The position numbers and the translations under genes are program-made. From Haloferax denitrificans ATCC 35960 (lineage in GTDB: Archaea > Halobacteriota > Halobacteria > Halobacteriales > Haloferacaceae), in the NCBI RefSeq assembly GCF_000337795.1, contig NZ_AOLP01000005.1, forward strand, positions 62,001 to 126,000: DNA of 64,000 nucleotides. The letters run 5' to 3'. This document shows positions 24,691-32,612 of the stretch, in pieces. Within the stretch, counting starts at the first letter, position 1. Every line of letters starts with the position of its first letter. The notes beneath the pieces were generated by a model, which worked only from the letters and a program-made list of their open reading frames with translations, made no database searches and was not told where the DNA came from.

Positions 24691-25503
24691 ATGGACGTGC
24701 TCATCGTCGGCGCGGGCGCAATGGGACGCTGGTTCGGCCGCACCGTCGACGCCGACCTCGCGTTCGCCGACGCGGACCCCGAGAAAGCGGTCGCCACAGC
24801 GGACGCGCTCGGCGGCCGTGCGGTCCCGCTGGACGGCGACGAGCGGTTCGACGTGGTCTGTCTCGCGGTCCCGATGCGCCTCGCGGCCGACGCCGTCGCC
24901 GACAACGCCCACCGCGCTGACGCCGCGATGTGCGACGTGACCGGCGCGATGAGACCCCCGGTGGCGGCGATGCGCGACCACCTCCCGGACCGCGAGCGCC
25001 TCAGTCTCCACCCGCTTTTCGCCCCGCACAACGCCCCCGGCAACGTCGCCGCCGTCGCCGACGAACCGGGCGCGTACACTGACGCCCTGCTCGCCGACCT
25101 CGACGCGGCCGGCAATCGCGTCTTCGAGACGACGCCCGAGGAACACGACGCGGCGATGGAGACGGTGCAGGCGGCCGCCCACGCCGCCGTCCTCTCGTTC
25201 GGCCTCGCCGCCGACGACGTGCGCGAGGAGTTCGCCACGCCGATTTCGGCCGCGCTCGACGAGCTCGTCGCCTCCGTGTCCGGCGGCACCCCGCGCGTGT
25301 ACGCGGACATCCAATCTTCGTTCGGCGAGGGGACCGACCGCGTCGCCGACGCGGCCCGCGAACTCGCGGCGGCCGACGACGAGGCGTTCGCCGACCTCTA
25401 CCGGCGCGTCTCCCGCGGCGACGACGCGCCAATCGAATCGACCCCCGCGAGCGCCGACGACCGCGACCGCGACCAGACCGACAAGCACGACCCTGTCGAG
25501 TGA
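24691..25503 (+). CDS. tyrA: Prephenate dehydrogenase
   Basis: A 270-residue enzyme making 4-hydroxyphenylpyruvate from prephenate for tyrosine. The N terminus is a dinucleotide-binding fold (VLIVGAGAMGRWFGR, G7-x-G-x-x-G), with D at the end of the second strand suggesting NAD; HPLFAPHNAP carries the catalytic histidine region and EEHDAAMETVQAAAHAAV the conserved TPEEHD helix. A Asp/Arg-rich tail of about 25 residues lacks an ACT domain, so feedback control by tyrosine is not expected from this chain. Downstream Rsm22-like gene is 87 nt away on the same strand. Confidence 0.88.
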   Translation: MDVLIVGAGAMGRWFGRTVDADLAFADADPEKAVATADALGGRAVPLDGDERFDVVCLAVPMRLAADAVADNAHRADAAMCDVTGAMRPPVAAMRDHLPDRERLSLHPLFAPHNAPGNVAAVADEPGAYTDALLADLDAAGNRVFETTPEEHDAAMETVQAAAHAAVLSFGLAADDVREEFATPISAALDELVASVSGGTPRVYADIQSSFGEGTDRVADAARELAAADDEAFADLYRRVSRGDDAPIESTPASADDRDRDQTDKHDPVE

Positions 25504-25590
25504 CGAGTGAAGGGAGACGCCGACGCCGACGCCCCGCGGCGGGCCGACACCTCCCGCGCGGGCGACGGCGGCTCGCACCACAGCCCACCG

Positions 25591-26994
25591 ATGATAGACA
25601 GAGACGCCGTCCGCGACAACGCGAAGTACCTCAGAAACGTCCGCCCCATCGACCCCGACGAGATAGCCGACTACATCGAGGGCGCGCCGCACCCCGCCGT
25701 GGTGAAACAGACGCTCCGCGAGGAGGCCCACGACCTCGGCCTCTTCGAGCGCGAGGACGGCACGTTCGTCCCCGCGAACGACGACCCCGCGCCGTTTGAG
25801 AACTGGTCGCCCGCGGCCTTCCCCGACGACTACTCCTTCGCCCTCGAAGACCTGCTCATCGGGCGCTACGGCGCGAACTGGCACGTCGGCGAGTCGGGCG
25901 ACCGCCTCCGGGAGCGCGTCCGCCAACTGAAGGAGGACTACTACCGGGGCAACCCCGTCGAGTACGACGAGGACGCCGCGCTCGGCTACGCGATTTACCA
26001 CCTCCCCGACTACTACGCGGCCGTCGGCTACGTCCTCTCGGACCTCGCCGAGCGGAGCCTGCTCCCGCGAAACCCCCGCGTGCTCGACGTGGGTGCCGGG
26101 ACGGGCGGCCCCGCGCTCGGCCTCCACGACTACCTCCCCGACGATTCGGTCGTGGACTACCACGCGGTCGAGCCGAGCGCCTCCGCCGACGTGCTCGACC
26201 GGATGCTCGGCGAGACGCGCCGGAACTTCCGGACGACCGTCCACCGCGAGACCGCCGAGGCGTTCGCCCCCGACGGCGAGTACGATATCGTCCTGTTCGC
26301 CAGCGTCCTGAGCGAACTCGACGACCCCGCCGCGGTCGTCGAGAAGTACCTCGACGCCCTCGCCGCCGACGGCGCAATCGTCGCCATCGCGCCGGCGGAC
26401 AGAAACACGAGCATCGGCCTCCGCGAGGTCGAACGCGAGGTCGCGCCGGCCGACGGCGACGTGACGGTGTACTCGCCGACGCTCCGCCTCTGGGACGGCT
26501 ACGCGCCCTCCGACAGGGGCTGGTCGTTCGACGTGAAGCCCGACCTCGACGTGCCGGGGTTCCAGCGCCGCCTCGACGAGGGCCGCGACAGCGACGAAGA
26601 CGAGGGCACTTTCGTCAACGTGGACGTGCAGTACTCCTACAGCGTCCTCCGGACCGACGGCGAGCGCCGCCTCGACGTGCGCGGGACCCCCGCGCGGTTC
26701 GCCAAGATGGCCGAGATGGAGCGCCACGTCACGAACCGCATCGACCTGCTTGCGGTCAAGTTGAGTCACGACCTCTCGGAGGGGAACAATCAGGTGTTCA
26801 AAATCGGCGACGGGAGCGAGGCGGTCGACCACTACGCCGTCCGCACCCGCGACACCGTGCTGAACGCCGATTTGGCTGACGCCGACTACGGCGACGTGCT
26901 CGTCTTCGAGAACGTCCTCGCGCTCTGGAACGACGACGAGGAGGCGTACAACCTCGTCGTCGACGACGAGACGCTCGTCGACCGGGTCGCCTGA
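25591..26994 (+). CDS. Rsm22-like SAM-dependent methyltransferase
   Basis: A 467-residue protein with a SAM-binding motif I (VLDVGAGTGGPALGLHDYL, about 169-187) and a motif-IV-like strand FASVLSELDD. The string YAIYHLPDYYAAVGYVLSDL upstream of motif I resembles the LPATYAA region of mitochondrial Rsm22-type small-subunit methyltransferases. The C-terminal third (DVQYSYSVLRTDGERR) is unfamiliar. The usual four-cysteine cluster of Rsm22 is not seen, so an RNA role is uncertain. The ATG at 25591 is chosen over a GTG 84 nt upstream because the intervening residues are low complexity. Confidence 0.7.
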   Translation: MIDRDAVRDNAKYLRNVRPIDPDEIADYIEGAPHPAVVKQTLREEAHDLGLFEREDGTFVPANDDPAPFENWSPAAFPDDYSFALEDLLIGRYGANWHVGESGDRLRERVRQLKEDYYRGNPVEYDEDAALGYAIYHLPDYYAAVGYVLSDLAERSLLPRNPRVLDVGAGTGGPALGLHDYLPDDSVVDYHAVEPSASADVLDRMLGETRRNFRTTVHRETAEAFAPDGEYDIVLFASVLSELDDPAAVVEKYLDALAADGAIVAIAPADRNTSIGLREVEREVAPADGDVTVYSPTLRLWDGYAPSDRGWSFDVKPDLDVPGFQRRLDEGRDSDEDEGTFVNVDVQYSYSVLRTDGERRLDVRGTPARFAKMAEMERHVTNRIDLLAVKLSHDLSEGNNQVFKIGDGSEAVDHYAVRTRDTVLNADLADADYGDVLVFENVLALWNDDEEAYNLVVDDETLVDRVA

Positions 26995-27078
26995 GCGGGT
27001 CGCGTCGGCCGCCGCCGTTCTTCGGGGGATGTTACGCCCGACGGGTGGCTTTTTGCGGCCTCCGACCCCAGTCGGACC

Positions 27079-27870
27079 ATGAGCGAACCCAGCATCCTCC
27101 TCACGAACGACGACGGCATCGAGAGCGTGGGCTTCCGCGCGCTCTACGACGCCCTCTCGGAGTTCGCCGACGTGACCGCGGTCGCGCCCGCGACGGACCA
27201 GAGCGCGGTCGGCCGGAAGATGTCCACCGACGCGGTCGTCTCCGAGCACGAACTCGGCTACGCGCTGGAGGGGACGCCCGCCGACTGCACGGTCGCCGGC
27301 CTGGAGGCGCTGTGTCCCGACGTGGACATGGTCGTCTCCGGCATCAACAAGGGAGCCAACATCGGCGCGTACGTCCTCGGCCGGTCGGGGACCGTCAGCG
27401 CCGCCGTCGAGGCCGCGTTCTTCGACGTGCCTGCCATCGCCCTCTCGCTGTACGTCCCCGCCGGCGGCGACCTGCCGTGGCACGAGAAGGCGACCGACCC
27501 GCGGGACTTCCGCGAGGCGACCCACGCCGCGTCGTATCTCGTCAAACACGCCGAACCCGCCGGCGTCTTCGAGCAGTGCGACTACCTCAACGTCAACGCG
27601 CCCATGCGCGACCCCGGCGGCGACCCGGCGGACATGCAGGTGACGGTTCCCTCGGAGCTGTACGACATGACCGCGGAGTTCGAAAACGGGACCGTGAAGC
27701 TCCACGACCGCGTCTGGGAGCGGATGCGGACCGGCGACATCCCGGACCCCGACGGCACCGACCGCCGGGCCGTCGTCGAGGGCCGCGTGTCGGTCTCGCC
27801 GCTGACCGCGCCGCACACGACCCACCGCCACGAGGCGCTGGACGCGCTCGCCGAGACGTATCTGGAGTGA
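27079..27870 (+). CDS. surE: 5'/3'-nucleotidase SurE
   Basis: A 263-residue SurE phosphatase that dephosphorylates nucleoside monophosphates. Metal ligands N10-D11-D12 (LLTNDDGIES), the Ser of APATDQSAVG and N of SGINKGANIG are present. Length fits the family. The ATG at 27079 follows a GC-rich 85-nt spacer. A 42-residue membrane protein gene follows with its own TATA-like box. Confidence 0.93.
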   Translation: MSEPSILLTNDDGIESVGFRALYDALSEFADVTAVAPATDQSAVGRKMSTDAVVSEHELGYALEGTPADCTVAGLEALCPDVDMVVSGINKGANIGAYVLGRSGTVSAAVEAAFFDVPAIALSLYVPAGGDLPWHEKATDPRDFREATHAASYLVKHAEPAGVFEQCDYLNVNAPMRDPGGDPADMQVTVPSELYDMTAEFENGTVKLHDRVWERMRTGDIPDPDGTDRRAVVEGRVSVSPLTAPHTTHRHEALDALAETYLE

Positions 27871-27890
27871 GCGAAGCGGGCAACAAAGCG

Positions 27891-27897
27891 TATATCC
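27891..27897 (+). promoter_or_regulatory. TATA box of the 42-residue membrane protein gene
   Basis: tatatcc, 28-34 nt before the ATG at 27925; the only AT-rich patch in this spacer. Confidence 0.45.
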
Positions 27898-27924
27898 GAG
27901 GGCCCTGAAACGCCGACGAGACCG

Positions 27925-28053
27925 ATGAACGCGATTTTGCAGGCCGCGGCCGAGTCGGGGAGCGTCACCGGCTTTCTCGTCACCATCGCGGTGCTGTTCA
28001 GCCTCCCGCTCGTCATCCTCCTCCTCGGTCGGCTGTTCGAGCAGTTCTTCTGA
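27925..28053 (+). CDS. 42-residue single-span membrane protein
   Basis: A small open frame (ATG to TGA) reading MNAILQAAAESGSVTGFLV and then a hydrophobic helix of about 22 residues, ending RLFEQFF. It has haloarchaeal codon use, a TATA-like box 28-34 nt upstream and no overlap with neighbours, which supports a real gene. No homolog is known to me. It ends 16 nt before the convergent 83-residue membrane protein. Confidence 0.6.
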   Translation: MNAILQAAAESGSVTGFLVTIAVLFSLPLVILLLGRLFEQFF

Positions 28054-28069
28054 GGTCGCGACTTCGGGC

Positions 28070-28321
28070 CTACTCCGCCCCCGCCCGCCGACTGTCGACC
28101 AGCAGTTTGTACGCGAGGCCGACGACCCCGGCGAACACCGCGAGCGCCCCGGCGAGCGAGGCGACGATTCCGAGCGCGAACATCAGTCCGAAGCCGTAGC
28201 CCGCGAGGGCGAAAGTGCCGATAGTCAGCAACACCCAACCGCCGACGATGACGCCGAACAGCACGACAGCGTCGTCTTCGGTCGCATAGCGGAGGGCGTC
28301 GCGGGCGGAGACGCGTGACAT
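28070..28321 (-). CDS. 83-residue membrane protein
   Basis: An 83-residue protein with an amphipathic start (MSRVSARDALRYATEDDAVV) and two hydrophobic segments (about 21-42 and 46-70), ending in a basic-acidic tail. Start at the ATG 28321; a longer reading would run into the acetyltransferase on the other strand. Function unknown. Confidence 0.6.
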   Translation of the reverse strand: MSRVSARDALRYATEDDAVVLFGVIVGGWVLLTIGTFALAGYGFGLMFALGIVASLAGALAVFAGVVGLAYKLLVDSRRAGAE

Positions 28322-28405
28322 GTCGAACGCGTCGCCGGGGGCGAACCTGTTCCTTTCGGTCGGCCGACACCAAAGAGTGAACCCCGGGCCGGCCGACGGA
28401 CGCGT

Positions 28406-29212
28406 ATGTCCGAAGCAGACGCCATCGAGCGCGTGGCCGAACCGGGTACTGTGGATTCGCTCGCCGCTGACCTCCGCGCGCTCGGCGTCGCGGCCGGCGA
28501 CACCCTCCTCGTCCACTCGTCGCTCAGTTCGCTCGGCTGGGTCGCCGGCGGCCCGCAGGCGGTCGTGGACGCCCTCCAGACGGTGCTGACCGACGACGGA
28601 ACGCTCGTCATGCCGACCCACACCGGCCAGTACACCGACCCGTCGGCGTGGGAGAACCCGCCGGTCCCCGACGACTGGGTCGAAACCATCGGCGAGTCGA
28701 TGCCGCCGTTCCGCCCCGAGGTGACGCCGACCCGCGGGATGGGCGCGATACCCGAGTGCTTCCGCAACTACCCCGGCGTCGTCCGCAGTGAACACCCGAC
28801 GGTCTCCTTCGCGGCGTGGGGCGCGGCCGCCGAGGAAATCGTATCCGACCACGAACTCGATTACGGCCTCGGCGACGGGTCGCCGCTGGCGCGGGTGTAC
28901 GACCGCGGCGGCGACGTGCTCTTACTCGGCGTCGGCCACGGAAACGACACCTCGCTCCACCTCGCCGAACACCGCGCCGACTTCGAAAAGGAGCGGACGA
29001 CCGAGCGCGCGCCGCTTCTCCGAGACGGCGAGCGCGTCGTCGTCGAGTACGACGACATCGAGGTCGAGACCGACGACTTCGGGGAAGTCGGCGAGGCGTT
29101 CGAGAGGGCCGTCGGCGCGACCGAGGGGGCGGTCGCGGCCGCGACGGCGACGCTCCTCGACCAGCCCGCGCTGGTCGACTTCGCCGAAGACTGGTTCGAG
29201 TCGAACCGCTGA
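28406..29212 (+). CDS. AAC(3)-family N-acetyltransferase
   Basis: A 268-residue protein of the aminoglycoside 3-N-acetyltransferase/FdhC/YokD family, which uses acetyl-CoA. Family strings are LVHSSLSSLGWVAGGPQAVVDAL (conserved HSSL and GG), GTLVMPTHT, RGMGAIPE, and the VVRSEHPTVSFAAWG region with the catalytic-type histidine. Archaea are not aminoglycoside targets, so the physiological substrate is unknown and resistance should not be assumed. Confidence 0.85.
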   Translation: MSEADAIERVAEPGTVDSLAADLRALGVAAGDTLLVHSSLSSLGWVAGGPQAVVDALQTVLTDDGTLVMPTHTGQYTDPSAWENPPVPDDWVETIGESMPPFRPEVTPTRGMGAIPECFRNYPGVVRSEHPTVSFAAWGAAAEEIVSDHELDYGLGDGSPLARVYDRGGDVLLLGVGHGNDTSLHLAEHRADFEKERTTERAPLLRDGERVVVEYDDIEVETDDFGEVGEAFERAVGATEGAVAAATATLLDQPALVDFAEDWFESNR

Positions 29213-29266
29213 ACCGGAGTGCGACCGACTCGGCCGGGTCACAAAAACAGCGGGCGACGCGCGCGC

Positions 29267-29692
29267 TCAGGCGAGCGTCGCGGTCAGCGTGATTTCCGGG
29301 CCGGCGAGCGCCTTCGACACCGGGCAGTTCTCCTTGGCGCGCTGGGCGAGTTCGGCGAACGTCTCCTCGTCGATGTCGGGCACGTCGGCGTCGAGCGTCA
29401 GGTCGATGCGCGAGATTTCGAAGCCGCCGCCGTCGGCCGGGTCGAGATGCACGTCGGCCGCGGTGTGCAGGCTCGTCGGCGCGTAGCCCTCGCCTTCGAG
29501 GAACGCGGTCAACTGCATCGAGAAACAGCCGGAGTGAGCCGCGCCGATGAGTTCCTCGGGGTTCGACCCGAGTTCGTCTTCGAACCGCGTCGGGAACGTG
29601 AACGTCCCCTCGACGGTCCCGCTCTCCGTCGAGAACTCGCCGCTCCCGTCTTTGCCACCGGTCCACGTCGTCTCCGCCTTGTGCGTGGGCAT
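29267..29692 (-). CDS. OsmC/Ohr-family peroxidase
   Basis: A 141-residue OsmC-type protein. The two redox cysteines are in AHSGCFSMQL and ENCPVSKAL, spaced as in thiol peroxidases that reduce organic hydroperoxides. The ATG at 29692 is chosen over one three codons upstream because OsmC proteins begin directly with the strand PTHKAETTW. Convergent with the AAC(3)-like gene. Confidence 0.88.
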   Translation of the reverse strand: MPTHKAETTWTGGKDGSGEFSTESGTVEGTFTFPTRFEDELGSNPEELIGAAHSGCFSMQLTAFLEGEGYAPTSLHTAADVHLDPADGGGFEISRIDLTLDADVPDIDEETFAELAQRAKENCPVSKALAGPEITLTATLA

Positions 29693-29807
29693 GACACGCA
29701 CACCTACGGTCGCAAGCGATATGGAGGTGACGGCGAACGACGCGTTCGAGAGAACCGGACCGTCGGGACGCGGAAGTACCGGGACGCGGAGGTCCCGAGG
29801 CGGCGCG

Positions 29808-30467
29808 CTACAGGCCGCTCCAGAGCGCCGCGACCCCGAACCCGACGATGACGACGCCGGCGAGTTGGTTCACCCGGCGGAGGACCGCCGGGGTGACTCG
29901 CTCTCGGACGCGGTCGACGGCGGCGCTCAGGACGAGCCACCAGAGCGCCGAGCCGGCGAAGACGCCCGCGACGAGGACCGCCGCTCCGAGGTAGTCGCCC
30001 GAGACGCCGACGCCCAGGCCGGCGAAGATGCCGACGAACGCCAGTATCGTCACCGGGTTCGTCAGCGTCAGGATGAACGTCGACCCGAAGTCGGCCGCGA
30101 GCGACCGAGCGTTCTGGTCGGGCGACACGACGGCCGACTGCCCGGTCGCCGGTGCCGACTCGACCGACGCCGGGTCGCCCCGAATCGACTGGATGCCGAT
30201 ATACAGGAGAATCGCCCCGCCGGCGAGGGCGATTCCGTTGCGGTGGCCGAGCAGGACCGACGAGAGCGCGGCGAGGCCGAACCCCGCGATGGCCCCGTAG
30301 ACCGCGTCCGCAGACGCCGCTCCGAGCCCGCTGACGAAGCCCGAACGGCGGCCCTTAGAAAGCGTTCGCTGGATGCACAGTACGCCGATTGGACCGACCG
30401 GCGCGGCTATCGAGACGCCGAGAACGAGTCCGCGGACGAGGATTCCGATTGTGGTGGTTAATAGACA
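29808..30467 (-). CDS. LysE-family exporter with no canonical start codon (possible frameshift)
   Basis: The minus-strand frame from about 30461 to 29808 encodes about 215 residues of a LysE/ArgO-type membrane exporter: VLGVSIAAPVGPIGVLCIQR (the APxGP signature), SGLGAASADAVYGAIAGFG, a middle hydrophilic loop and NPVTILAFVGIFAGLG. However, between the in-frame stop at 30468-30470 and residue 113 of the reading there is no ATG, GTG or TTG. The obvious ATG (30466-30468) is one base out of frame and would stop after about 36 codons. Either a one-base change in the first five codons broke the gene, or translation starts at a non-standard codon. The first in-frame GTG (30128) would delete half the protein. 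Confidence 0.65.
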   Translation of the reverse strand, partial: CLLTTTIGILVRGLVLGVSIAAPVGPIGVLCIQRTLSKGRRSGFVSGLGAASADAVYGAIAGFGLAALSSVLLGHRNGIALAGGAILLYIGIQSIRGDPASVESAPATGQSAVVSPDQNARSLAADFGSTFILTLTNPVTILAFVGIFAGLGVGVSGDYLGAAVLVAGVFAGSALWWLVLSAAVDRVRERVTPAVLRRVNQLAGVVIVGFGVAALWSGL

Positions 30468-30523
30468 TCACCTCGTGACCGAGTCGATGCGTCACCGGGA
30501 GATAGCTCTATCGCCTGTCCTGA

Positions 30524-30564
30524 CCGGCCCACCGGGGCAGTCGGCGTCGGTTCCGGTGGGCCGG
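30524..30564 (-). terminator. 12-bp stem hairpin after the nickel transporter gene
   Basis: CCGGCCCACCGG (30524-30535) pairs perfectly with CCGGTGGGCCGG (30553-30564) around a 17-nt loop. It begins 7 nt beyond the stop codon of the transporter on the minus strand. A second hairpin, GGTTCCGG-TGGG-CCGGAACC (30549-30568, 8-bp stem), uses the same bases, so only one can form at a time. Confidence 0.5.
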
Positions 30565-30570
30565 AACCGA

Positions 30571-31425
30571 TTAGAACAGCCCCGTGATGAAGCCGATACC
30601 CATCAGCACCAACACGGCCGCCGAGAACGCCGGGAGGTACGGGGTGTACTTCTCCACTTCGTCCTCGTAGTGCTGGTAGCCCGCAATCAGCACCATCGTC
30701 AGGCCGACGATGCCGACGATGACGGTGATAGCGTAGGCGCTCATCAGTTCGAGACAGTAGTTCGACCCGGCGCAGAGCGCGATTATCTCGAACTCCTCCT
30801 CGTGGGCGAACCCGAGGACGAACGCGAACCACGCGATACCGAGGAGGCCGCGCTCCGCGGCGTCGTCGGGGTCACCGTGCGAGTGGGAGTGTCCGCCGAC
30901 GAACGGAACGAATCCCTTCAGGCGAGCGAACAGTCCGCTGTCGCGGTCGTGGCTATGGCCGTCGTGGTCGTGTGAGTGGCTATGGCCGTCATCGTGTGAG
31001 TGCTCGTGGTCATGACCACCTTCATGGCCATCTCCGTGACTGTGACTCCCGTGGCCGTCGTGCCCGTGAGTGCCGTGCGAGCGTCCGTGGGCGTACTCGC
31101 GGACGCCGAGCGCGATGAGCAAGACGCCGGCGACGAGACTGACCGGGCCGCCGATTTGGACGCCGCCGAGTATCGTAATCGGCTCGTTGACCTGCGTGAG
31201 GTCGAAGTACGACTTCGCGTAGAAGAACGCGCCCACCATCGCGATACTGCTGACGAGGTGGCCGACCCCGAGGATGAAACTCGCCGCGAACCCGTAGGCC
31301 CACTTGTTCGCTTGGTCGAGCGCGTACGACGCGGCGACGGGCCAGCCGTGACCCGGTTCGACGCCGTGGACGGCTCCGAGGAGTACCGCGCCGGCGACGA
31401 GACCCAGCAGTTCGTTCGAGGCCAT
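30571..31425 (-). CDS. His-rich nickel/cobalt-type membrane transporter
   Basis: A 284-residue membrane protein of the NiCoT/RcnA/HupE-like group. About six hydrophobic segments flank a very His/Asp/Gly-rich cytoplasmic or external loop (about residues 122-180) with repeated HSH, HGH and HDH units. The first helix holds HGVEPGHGW, close to the H-x4-D/E-H metal signature of nickel permeases, and a later one FAHEEEFEI. Whether it imports or exports metal cannot be decided from sequence. A NikR homolog is divergent 106 nt away. The ATG at 31425 is chosen because the protein then starts at the first helix. Confidence 0.82.
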   Translation of the reverse strand: MASNELLGLVAGAVLLGAVHGVEPGHGWPVAASYALDQANKWAYGFAASFILGVGHLVSSIAMVGAFFYAKSYFDLTQVNEPITILGGVQIGGPVSLVAGVLLIALGVREYAHGRSHGTHGHDGHGSHSHGDGHEGGHDHEHSHDDGHSHSHDHDGHSHDRDSGLFARLKGFVPFVGGHSHSHGDPDDAAERGLLGIAWFAFVLGFAHEEEFEIIALCAGSNYCLELMSAYAITVIVGIVGLTMVLIAGYQHYEDEVEKYTPYLPAFSAAVLVLMGIGFITGLF

Positions 31426-31452
31426 GTTCCACCGTACCCGTGGCAAACGAGG

Positions 31453-31486
31453 GGTATAGGGGTTGTTAATACCGAATCGAGGGTAT
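31453..31486. promoter_or_regulatory. GGTAT/ATACC repeats between transporter and nikR: candidate NikR operator
   Basis: Three half-sites: GGTAT (31453-31457), ATACC (31469-31473) and GGTAT (31482-31486). The first two form an inverted repeat with 11-nt spacing, the last two one with 8-nt spacing. They lie in the 106-nt divergent spacer over both promoters. NikR-type proteins bind dyads of this general kind; the pairing here is inferred. Confidence 0.4.
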
Positions 31487-31531
31487 CGTCATAACGGGGA
31501 CTCTTGTAGCTGTACGCGCCAGTTGGAGGTG

Positions 31532-31918
31532 ATGCGGACGAGTTTCAACATCCCCGACGAACTGGTCGCGGAGTTCGACCGGGCGTGGCGCGACGAGGGC
31601 ATCGAAAACCGGTCGCGGGCGGTCCGAGAGGCCATGCGGGAGTTCGTCGAGTCCCACGCTCGACTCGAAGACGTCTCCGGCGAGGTCGTCGCGCTCGTCG
31701 GCTTCGACTACCGCCACCACGACGTGATACGGGAGCTTCACGGGGCGCAACACGAGTTTCAGGACGTTATCCTCAACACGAGCCACACCCATCAGGGCGA
31801 GTGGTGCCTCGAATCGCTGTTCTGTCGCGGCCCCGCCGAGCGCGTCCGGGCGCTGACCTATCGGCTCCGGGACTTCGACGCGGTCCGGCGGGTGAAGGTG
31901 ATGGTCATCCGCGAGTGA
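31532..31918 (+). CDS. nikR: NikR-type nickel-responsive ribbon-helix-helix regulator
   Basis: A 128-residue protein: N-terminal ribbon-helix-helix (MRTSFNIPDELVAEFDRAW, then RSRAVREAMREFVE) and a C-terminal ACT-like metal domain. The nickel ligands of NikR have counterparts in RHHDVIRELHGAQHE and SHTHQGEWCLE (His, His and Cys in the right order, one residue shorter than in E. coli). It presumably senses Ni and represses the divergent transporter and itself. A GGAGGT motif is directly before the ATG (31525-31530), too close for a usual Shine-Dalgarno, so start or leader use is uncertain. Confidence 0.88.
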   Translation: MRTSFNIPDELVAEFDRAWRDEGIENRSRAVREAMREFVESHARLEDVSGEVVALVGFDYRHHDVIRELHGAQHEFQDVILNTSHTHQGEWCLESLFCRGPAERVRALTYRLRDFDAVRRVKVMVIRE

Positions 31919-31998
31919 CGCGGCGGCGCGTCTGTGAAACAGCGTGGGTCCGAGGGCGGAAGATGAGAACGCGTTGGGCTACCGATTCTGCCGTTGCT

Positions 31999-32016
31999 CC
32001 GCCTTGTTTAAGGCGG
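31999..32016. terminator. 7-bp perfect hairpin downstream of nikR
   Basis: CCGCCTT-GTTT-AAGGCGG, followed by an AT-richer stretch. It lies 80 nt after nikR and 31 nt before the toxin stop on the other strand, so it could end either transcript. Confidence 0.35.
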
Positions 32017-32047
32017 TGAAATCTAGCATACTGGTGAAAGAACGGAT

Positions 32048-32332
32048 TCAATCGTCGTCTGCTGTGTACGCTCCGCCGCGACGTTTGATTCGAGCGACCA
32101 CCATCCGCTGGTCGTTCCGACGAAAGGTCACGGCCAATCGGAATTCACCGACGCGGACTTTCTTGTGTGGGCTGTTCTGGAGCGGTTCGCCGTAATCCGG
32201 CGGGTCACGCCACGGTGAATCGACTATCTCGTCGAGTTTGTCGAGAATCCGGTCTTGTTCGTGCGCATCGAGCGCGGCGAGGTCGTCTTGTGCCTTCGGT
32301 GTGAGTTCCCACGTCCAGTCGCCGTCACTCAT
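32048..32332 (-). CDS. RelE/ParE-family toxin
   Basis: A 94-residue protein with the RelE fold pattern: WELTPKAQDDLAALDAHEQDRILDKLDEI (two helices), then KKVRVGEFRLAVTFRRNDQRMVVARIKRR, a strand pair rich in Arg/Lys as in ribosome-dependent mRNA endonucleases. Directly behind the RHH antitoxin with an 8-nt overlap, the usual antitoxin-first order. Probably translated together; target unknown. Confidence 0.85.
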   Translation of the reverse strand: MSDGDWTWELTPKAQDDLAALDAHEQDRILDKLDEIVDSPWRDPPDYGEPLQNSPHKKVRVGEFRLAVTFRRNDQRMVVARIKRRGGAYTADDD

Positions 32333-32612
32333 CGCCGTCCGTGCCGAATCTCTCTCGTGCGTCTTCGGCGCTCATCGTTTGCCCTTCGCGGATGTCTTCT
32401 TCCGCTTTGAGGAGCGCGACGAGTTCGTCTCGGTCGAACGTCGGGAACTCGGTTGCATCCCGCAGCGTGTATCGGATGAACTCGCTCCGACTGTTGAACC
32501 CGCGTCCCTGCCACGTGTCGTCTATCTCGTCGAGAAACGACTGGGTGGCTTTGAAGTTCACCGTGACGATTTCGTCGTCGCCGCCGTTGGTGTTCGTGGT
32601 TGCTTCAGACAT
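32325..32612 (-). CDS. Ribbon-helix-helix antitoxin
   Basis: A 95-residue protein: an unstructured N terminus (MSEATTNTNGGDDE), an RHH DNA-binding motif (IVTVNFKATQSFLDEIDDTW, then SRSEFIRYTLRDA) and an acidic C-terminal part that would cover the toxin. The start abuts a tandem 11-bp repeat that is a likely autoregulatory site. Confidence 0.83.
   Translation of the reverse strand: MSEATTNTNGGDDEIVTVNFKATQSFLDEIDDTWQGRGFNSRSEFIRYTLRDATEFPTFDRDELVALLKAEEDIREGQTMSAEDARERFGTDGDE

Noticed and set aside
24589-27831. 1080-codon minus-strand open frame over tyrA and the Rsm22-like gene
   Set aside because: It is a shadow of two real plus-strand genes; high GC3 coding DNA leaves the complementary frame open. 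It has no family motifs and mirrors the codons of the plus strand.
28406-29212. Aminoglycoside resistance determinant
   Set aside because: The fold family matches AAC(3), but archaea are insensitive to most aminoglycosides and the family has other members; resistance is not supported.
30124-30128. GTG at 30128 as the real start of the LysE gene
   Set aside because: It would remove the APxGP signature and the first membrane half that are clearly encoded upstream in the same frame.
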